DNA of 44,844 nt from an uncultured Clostridium sp. (GTDB lineage: Bacteria > Bacillota > Clostridia > TANB77 > CAG-508): the NCBI GenBank assembly GCA_946500615.1, contig CAMMWP010000012.1, positions 1 to 44,844 of the forward strand, given 5' to 3'. The position numbers and the translations under genes were made by a program. Positions 42,122 to 44,844 of this stretch are shown here, one piece after another; position 1 is the first letter of the stretch; every line of letters begins with the position of its first letter. The notes under the pieces are model-generated. The model saw only the letters and a list, made by a program, of their open reading frames with translations. It had not been told where the DNA came from and did no database searches.

Positions 42122-42967
42122 TTGGTAATAGACAAAGTAAAAAAAGTAAATGAGAAAGAAGAGAAAAGAATAAAAAATGAAAAAGCTTCTGACATGATGA
42201 TTGGAAAATGGGTAAAATGTGATAAATGTAAAGAAATCATCTATAAAGAAGATTTACATCAAAACTTAAGTGTATGTCCAAATTGTGGAAGACATTTTAG
42301 GTTATCAGCCAGAAGAAGAATTAAACAAATTGCAGATGAAGGAACTTTCCAAGAAATTGGTCAAGAAATCATAACAAAAGATCCTTTGGAATTTAAAGGG
42401 TATATGAAAAAAGTAGAATTGTTAAAAGAAAAAACAAAAATTGAAGAAGCTGTAAAATGTGGAATATGTGAAATAGAAGGAGAAAAAGCAGTTCTTGGCG
42501 TTATGGATGGGAACTTTTTAATGGGAAGTATGGGATCAGCAGTAGGAGAAAGAATTACATTAGCAATTGAAACAGCGACGAAGAAAAAACTTCCATTGGT
42601 CATATTCTGCGTTTCGGGTGGTGCCAGAATGCAAGAAGGTATTATTTCTTTAATGCAAATGGCAAAGACCTCAAGTGCACTTACAAAATTAGATAAAGCA
42701 GGTCAATTATATATTTCTGTACTAACAGATCCAACGACTGGAGGGGTAACGGCCAGTTTTGCTAGTTTAGGAGATATTATTTTAGCAGAACCACATGCAT
42801 TAATTGGGTTTGCAGGTCCAAGAGTAATAGAACAAACAATCAAACAAAAATTGCCAGAAGGCTTCCAAAGTTCAGAATTTTTATTAGAACATGGATTTAT
42901 AGACAAAATAGTCGAAAGAAAAGATATGAAAGCAACAATTGCCCAATTTATTAGATTACATAAATAA
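42122..42967 (+). CDS. accD: Acetyl-CoA carboxylase, carboxyltransferase subunit beta
   Basis: AccD, with AccA, transfers the carboxyl group from biotin to acetyl-CoA. The 281-residue protein has an N-terminal zinc ribbon (C33, C36, C52, C55) and the crotonase-fold body with S-G-G-A-R-M-Q-E-G and [11 protein letters not shown]. It starts at TTG (42122) behind AAGGAGG; the next in-frame ATG is 24 codons in and would lie too close to the zinc ribbon. It follows accC by 57 bases. A possible hairpin (AGAAAACATTTTAA with TTAAAACGTGTTTTCT, 42998-43034) separates it from accA. Confidence 0.95.
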   Translation: MVIDKVKKVNEKEEKRIKNEKASDMMIGKWVKCDKCKEIIYKEDLHQNLSVCPNCGRHFRLSARRRIKQIADEGTFQEIGQEIITKDPLEFKGYMKKVELLKEKTKIEEAVKCGICEIEGEKAVLGVMDGNFLMGSMGSAVGERITLAIETATKKKLPLVIFCVSGGARMQEGIISLMQMAKTSSALTKLDKAGQLYISVLTDPTTGGVTASFASLGDIILAEPHALIGFAGPRVIEQTIKQKLPEGFQSSEFLLEHGFIDKIVERKDMKATIAQFIRLHK

Positions 42968-43081
42968 TATAAAAAGTAAATAACAAACCAGAGAGAGAAA
43001 ACATTTTAAACAAAACATTAAAACGTGTTTTCTACATAAATAAAAGAGGAATTTTGGACCTCAAGAAAGGAATGAGATAAA

Positions 43082-43874
43082 ATGGCAAAAATAACCGCTT
43101 GGGACAGAGTAATGTTGGCAAGAAAAATTGACAGGCCAAAGGCATTAGACTATATTAATGAACTGTTTGATGATTTTATAGAATTACATGGAGACAGAAA
43201 TTTTGCAGACGACAAAGCAATCATTGGAGGAATTGCAACTTTTGAAGGAATACCTGTAACAGTAATTGGAGAACAAAAAGGAAAAAAAGCCAAAGAAAAT
43301 ATGGAAAGAAATTTTGGAATGCCAAGTCCAGAAGGGTATAGAAAAGCACTAAGATTAATGAAACAAGCAGAAAAATTCAATAGACCAATTATTACATTTA
43401 TCGATACACCGGGTGCCTATCCCGGTATGGGAGCAGAAGAAAGAGGGCAAGGAGAGGCTATCGCCAGAAACCTATTCGAAATGACAAATTTAGAAGTGCC
43501 TATCATTTGTATTGTCATAGGAGAAGGATCTAGCGGAGGCGCATTAGCAATTGCTGTAGGAGATAGAATTGTTATGTTAGAAAATGCAATCTATTCAATA
43601 CTATCACCAGAAGGATTTGCTAGTATCTTATATAAAGATTCTACAAAAGCAAAAGAAGCAGCAGAAGATATGAAGGCAACAGCAAAAGATTTAAAGGCAT
43701 TTGGTGTTATAGACAAAATCATAAAAGAACCAGAAGGTGGAGCACGGAGAAGACTTTGAGAGTGTTACAAAAGAATTAAAAACCTATATTAAAAACAGCC
43801 TAAAAGAATTAAAGAAATTATCAAAAAAGCAGTTGATAGAAAGTAGATATGAAAAATTTAGAACGATGTGCTAA
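43082..43874 (+). CDS. accA: Acetyl-CoA carboxylase, carboxyltransferase subunit alpha, with a +1 shift at a CGG codon
   Basis: AccA is the partner of AccD. The body is complete: R-P-K-A-L-D-Y-I at the start, then [16 protein letters not shown] and [11 protein letters not shown]. The zero frame stops at 43759 after [10 protein letters not shown], 225 residues, losing the C-terminal helix. Dropping one base at 43745 gives [14 protein letters not shown], then the family-typical L-K-E-L-K-K-L-S-K and R-Y-E-K-F-R to a stop at 43874, 263 residues. AccA is normally needed for fatty-acid synthesis, so loss is unlikely and frameshifted expression is the better reading. Confidence 0.9.
43745..43748 (+). 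promoter_or_regulatory. Putative +1 frameshift site GCA-CGG-AGA in accA
   Basis: CGG is codon 222 of the zero frame. Skipping the C reads GCA-GGA-GAA, restoring the AccA frame. The zero frame meets TGA at 43757, three codons later, so unshifted ribosomes give a protein lacking about 40 residues. Confidence 0.65.
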
Positions 43875-43963
43875 ATTCAATATACAATATGATTAAAATT
43901 AAAAAATATAACATAGGGAATAAAAATGCAAAATTTTCCCTAAAAATAAGGAGGAATTTAAAA

Positions 43964-44734
43964 ATGTTATTAGAAGGTAAAAAAGTAGTTATTATGGGAG
44001 TAAGAAACAAATGGAGTATTGCATGGGGAGCTGTACAATCAGCGTATGAGCAAGGTGCAGAAGTAATATGTACTTGTTCTGGAGATAGTGTAGAAAAAGT
44101 AAAAGATTTAGTAAAAGATATGAAAAATGTAAGTGTTTATGAATGTAATGATGTTAGCAAAGATGAAGATATAAATACTTGTCTAGAAGAAATTAAAAAA
44201 GAACATGGAAAAGTAGATGGATTATTACATGCAATTGCACATGCCTATACAGAAGATTTAAGAAATGATTTTATTTTAACATCAAGAGATGGTTATGCAC
44301 ATGCTCAAGATGTAAGTAGTTATTCATTAGTGGCAATTGCTAGAATGGCAAGAGAAAAAGAAATGTTAAATGAAGGAGCAAGTATAGTTGCTTATACATA
44401 TTATGGTTCAGAAAAAGTAATTGATGGGTATAATGTGATGGGCGTTGCAAAAGCAGCACTAGAAACAAGTATTAGATATTTAGCAAAAGATCTAGGTAAA
44501 GAAGGGTATAGAATTAATGGAATCTCATCAGGACCAATTAAAACCTTATCTGCAAAAGGAATTAAAGATTTTGGATCAATCTTAGATGTTGTTGAAGAAA
44601 GAGCACCATTACATAAAAATGTAACCATTAACCAAGTAGGAGATGCGACAGCATTTTTATTTAGTGATATGTCAAGTGCTATTACAGGAGAAATTATCCA
44701 CGTTGATAACGGATTTTCAATTGTTGGGGTTTAA
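43964..44734 (+). CDS. fabI: Enoyl-[acyl-carrier-protein] reductase (NADH), FabI type
   Basis: FabI performs the last reduction of each fatty-acid elongation cycle. The 256-residue SDR enzyme has the N-terminal cofactor motif V-I-M-G-V-R-N-K-W-S-I-A-W-G and the catalytic Tyr/Lys set in Y-T-Y-Y-G-S-E and Y-N-V-M-G-V-A-K-A-A. The FabI-specific N-x-x-S-I-x-W-G distinguishes it from FabK or FabL. AAGGAGG precedes ATG 43964; the frame is open from 43868 but the extension is non-conserved. It is the last gene of the block, with a strong terminator. Confidence 0.96.
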   Translation: MLLEGKKVVIMGVRNKWSIAWGAVQSAYEQGAEVICTCSGDSVEKVKDLVKDMKNVSVYECNDVSKDEDINTCLEEIKKEHGKVDGLLHAIAHAYTEDLRNDFILTSRDGYAHAQDVSSYSLVAIARMAREKEMLNEGASIVAYTYYGSEKVIDGYNVMGVAKAALETSIRYLAKDLGKEGYRINGISSGPIKTLSAKGIKDFGSILDVVEERAPLHKNVTINQVGDATAFLFSDMSSAITGEIIHVDNGFSIVGV

Positions 44735-44764
44735 CAATCAAAAGATATATGTGCATTTTAAATG

Positions 44765-44795
44765 AAAAAATTACTTTATATAAAGTAATTTTTTT
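44765..44795 (+). terminator. Intrinsic terminator of the acc-fabI operon
   Basis: AAAATTACTTTA pairs perfectly with TAAAGTAATTTT around a TA loop, followed by TTT. Confidence 0.9.
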
Positions 44796-44796
44796 C

Positions 44797-44841
44797 AGAT
44801 TGTTGACAAAGTATATAAAAATATTTTGTTCAACAATCTTT
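44797..44841. repeat. Palindrome at the right window edge
   Basis: AGATTGTTGACAAAGTATA (44798-44816) faces TATTTTGTTCAACAATCT (44822-44839) as a nearly perfect inverted repeat. It includes a TTGACA hexamer and a T-rich end; it could be a second terminator, an operator or the arm of another element continuing beyond the window. Confidence 0.5.
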
Positions 44842-44844
44842 TCT

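Noticed and set aside
27090..43747. CGG reassigned to another amino acid (as reported for some bacterial lineages)
   Set aside because: Reassignment would not explain why one base must be skipped at all four CGG sites, nor the absence of other in-frame CGG codons.

Overview
The window is AT-rich (most codons end in A or T). It carries a complete spoIIIA sporulation operon, the oxygen-sensitive NrdD/NrdG ribonucleotide reductase, a MurT/GatD cell-wall amidation pair and a type II fatty-acid synthesis block. This points to an anaerobic, endospore-forming, low-GC member of the Clostridia, probably an uncultured gut lineage. No tRNA, rRNA, CRISPR array or transposase gene is visible.

Layout. 1-1484: 3' part of a leucine-rich-repeat protein. 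1791-6822: galE, a Crp/Fnr-type regulator diverging from nrdD, then nrdG. 7163-9263 (minus): murT-gatD. 9532-11625: a UMPH-1-like HAD phosphatase, a protein of six 25-residue repeats, and a YfcE-type phosphodiesterase. 12068-14689 (minus): an MgtA-like P-type ATPase. 14901-23906: an AIM24-family protein, an ABC transporter pair, a small unknown protein, and a MATE/MFS transporter cluster. 23985-25887: two phosphatases and a membrane protein. 25975-28433: an alkylation-repair neighbourhood with two ogt genes and remnants of AlkA-like and Tag-like glycosylases. 28437-31720: redox and miscellaneous accessory genes with decayed fragments between them. 31923-34410: yebC and a membrane-anchored unknown protein. 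34568-40061: spoIIIAA to spoIIIAH. 40106-40312: a small XRE regulator. 40724-44719: accC-accD-accA-fabI behind a structured leader.

Main discovery. Four genes (an ogt paralogue, spoIIIAA, spoIIIAB and accA) are each interrupted by exactly one extra base. In all four the interrupted frame has a CGG codon at the shift point (27090, 35297, 35757, 43745), and a +1 shift there restores the expected protein to its natural end. Reading every CGG in the window against the frames of the other genes (about 12,700 codons in all) I found no other in-frame CGG. Three of the four genes are expected to be needed for lipid synthesis or sporulation. The simplest biological reading is that CGG is effectively unassigned (no tRNA-Arg with anticodon CCG) and serves as a +1 frameshift or quadruplet-decoding signal. 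A systematic sequencing artefact is the alternative to exclude.

Second theme. Four long inverted-repeat elements, sharing tips like TGTCCAATTAGGGACGTTTC, lie exactly at gene 3' ends: three between convergent gene pairs and one inside the spoIIIA operon. In two cases the element tip itself supplies the stop codons of the flanking genes. A third theme is a pair of identical palindromes, GTTGCAAAAGCAAC and its complement, in the crp-nrdD divergent promoter region, placed as expected for activation of nrdD and autorepression of the regulator.
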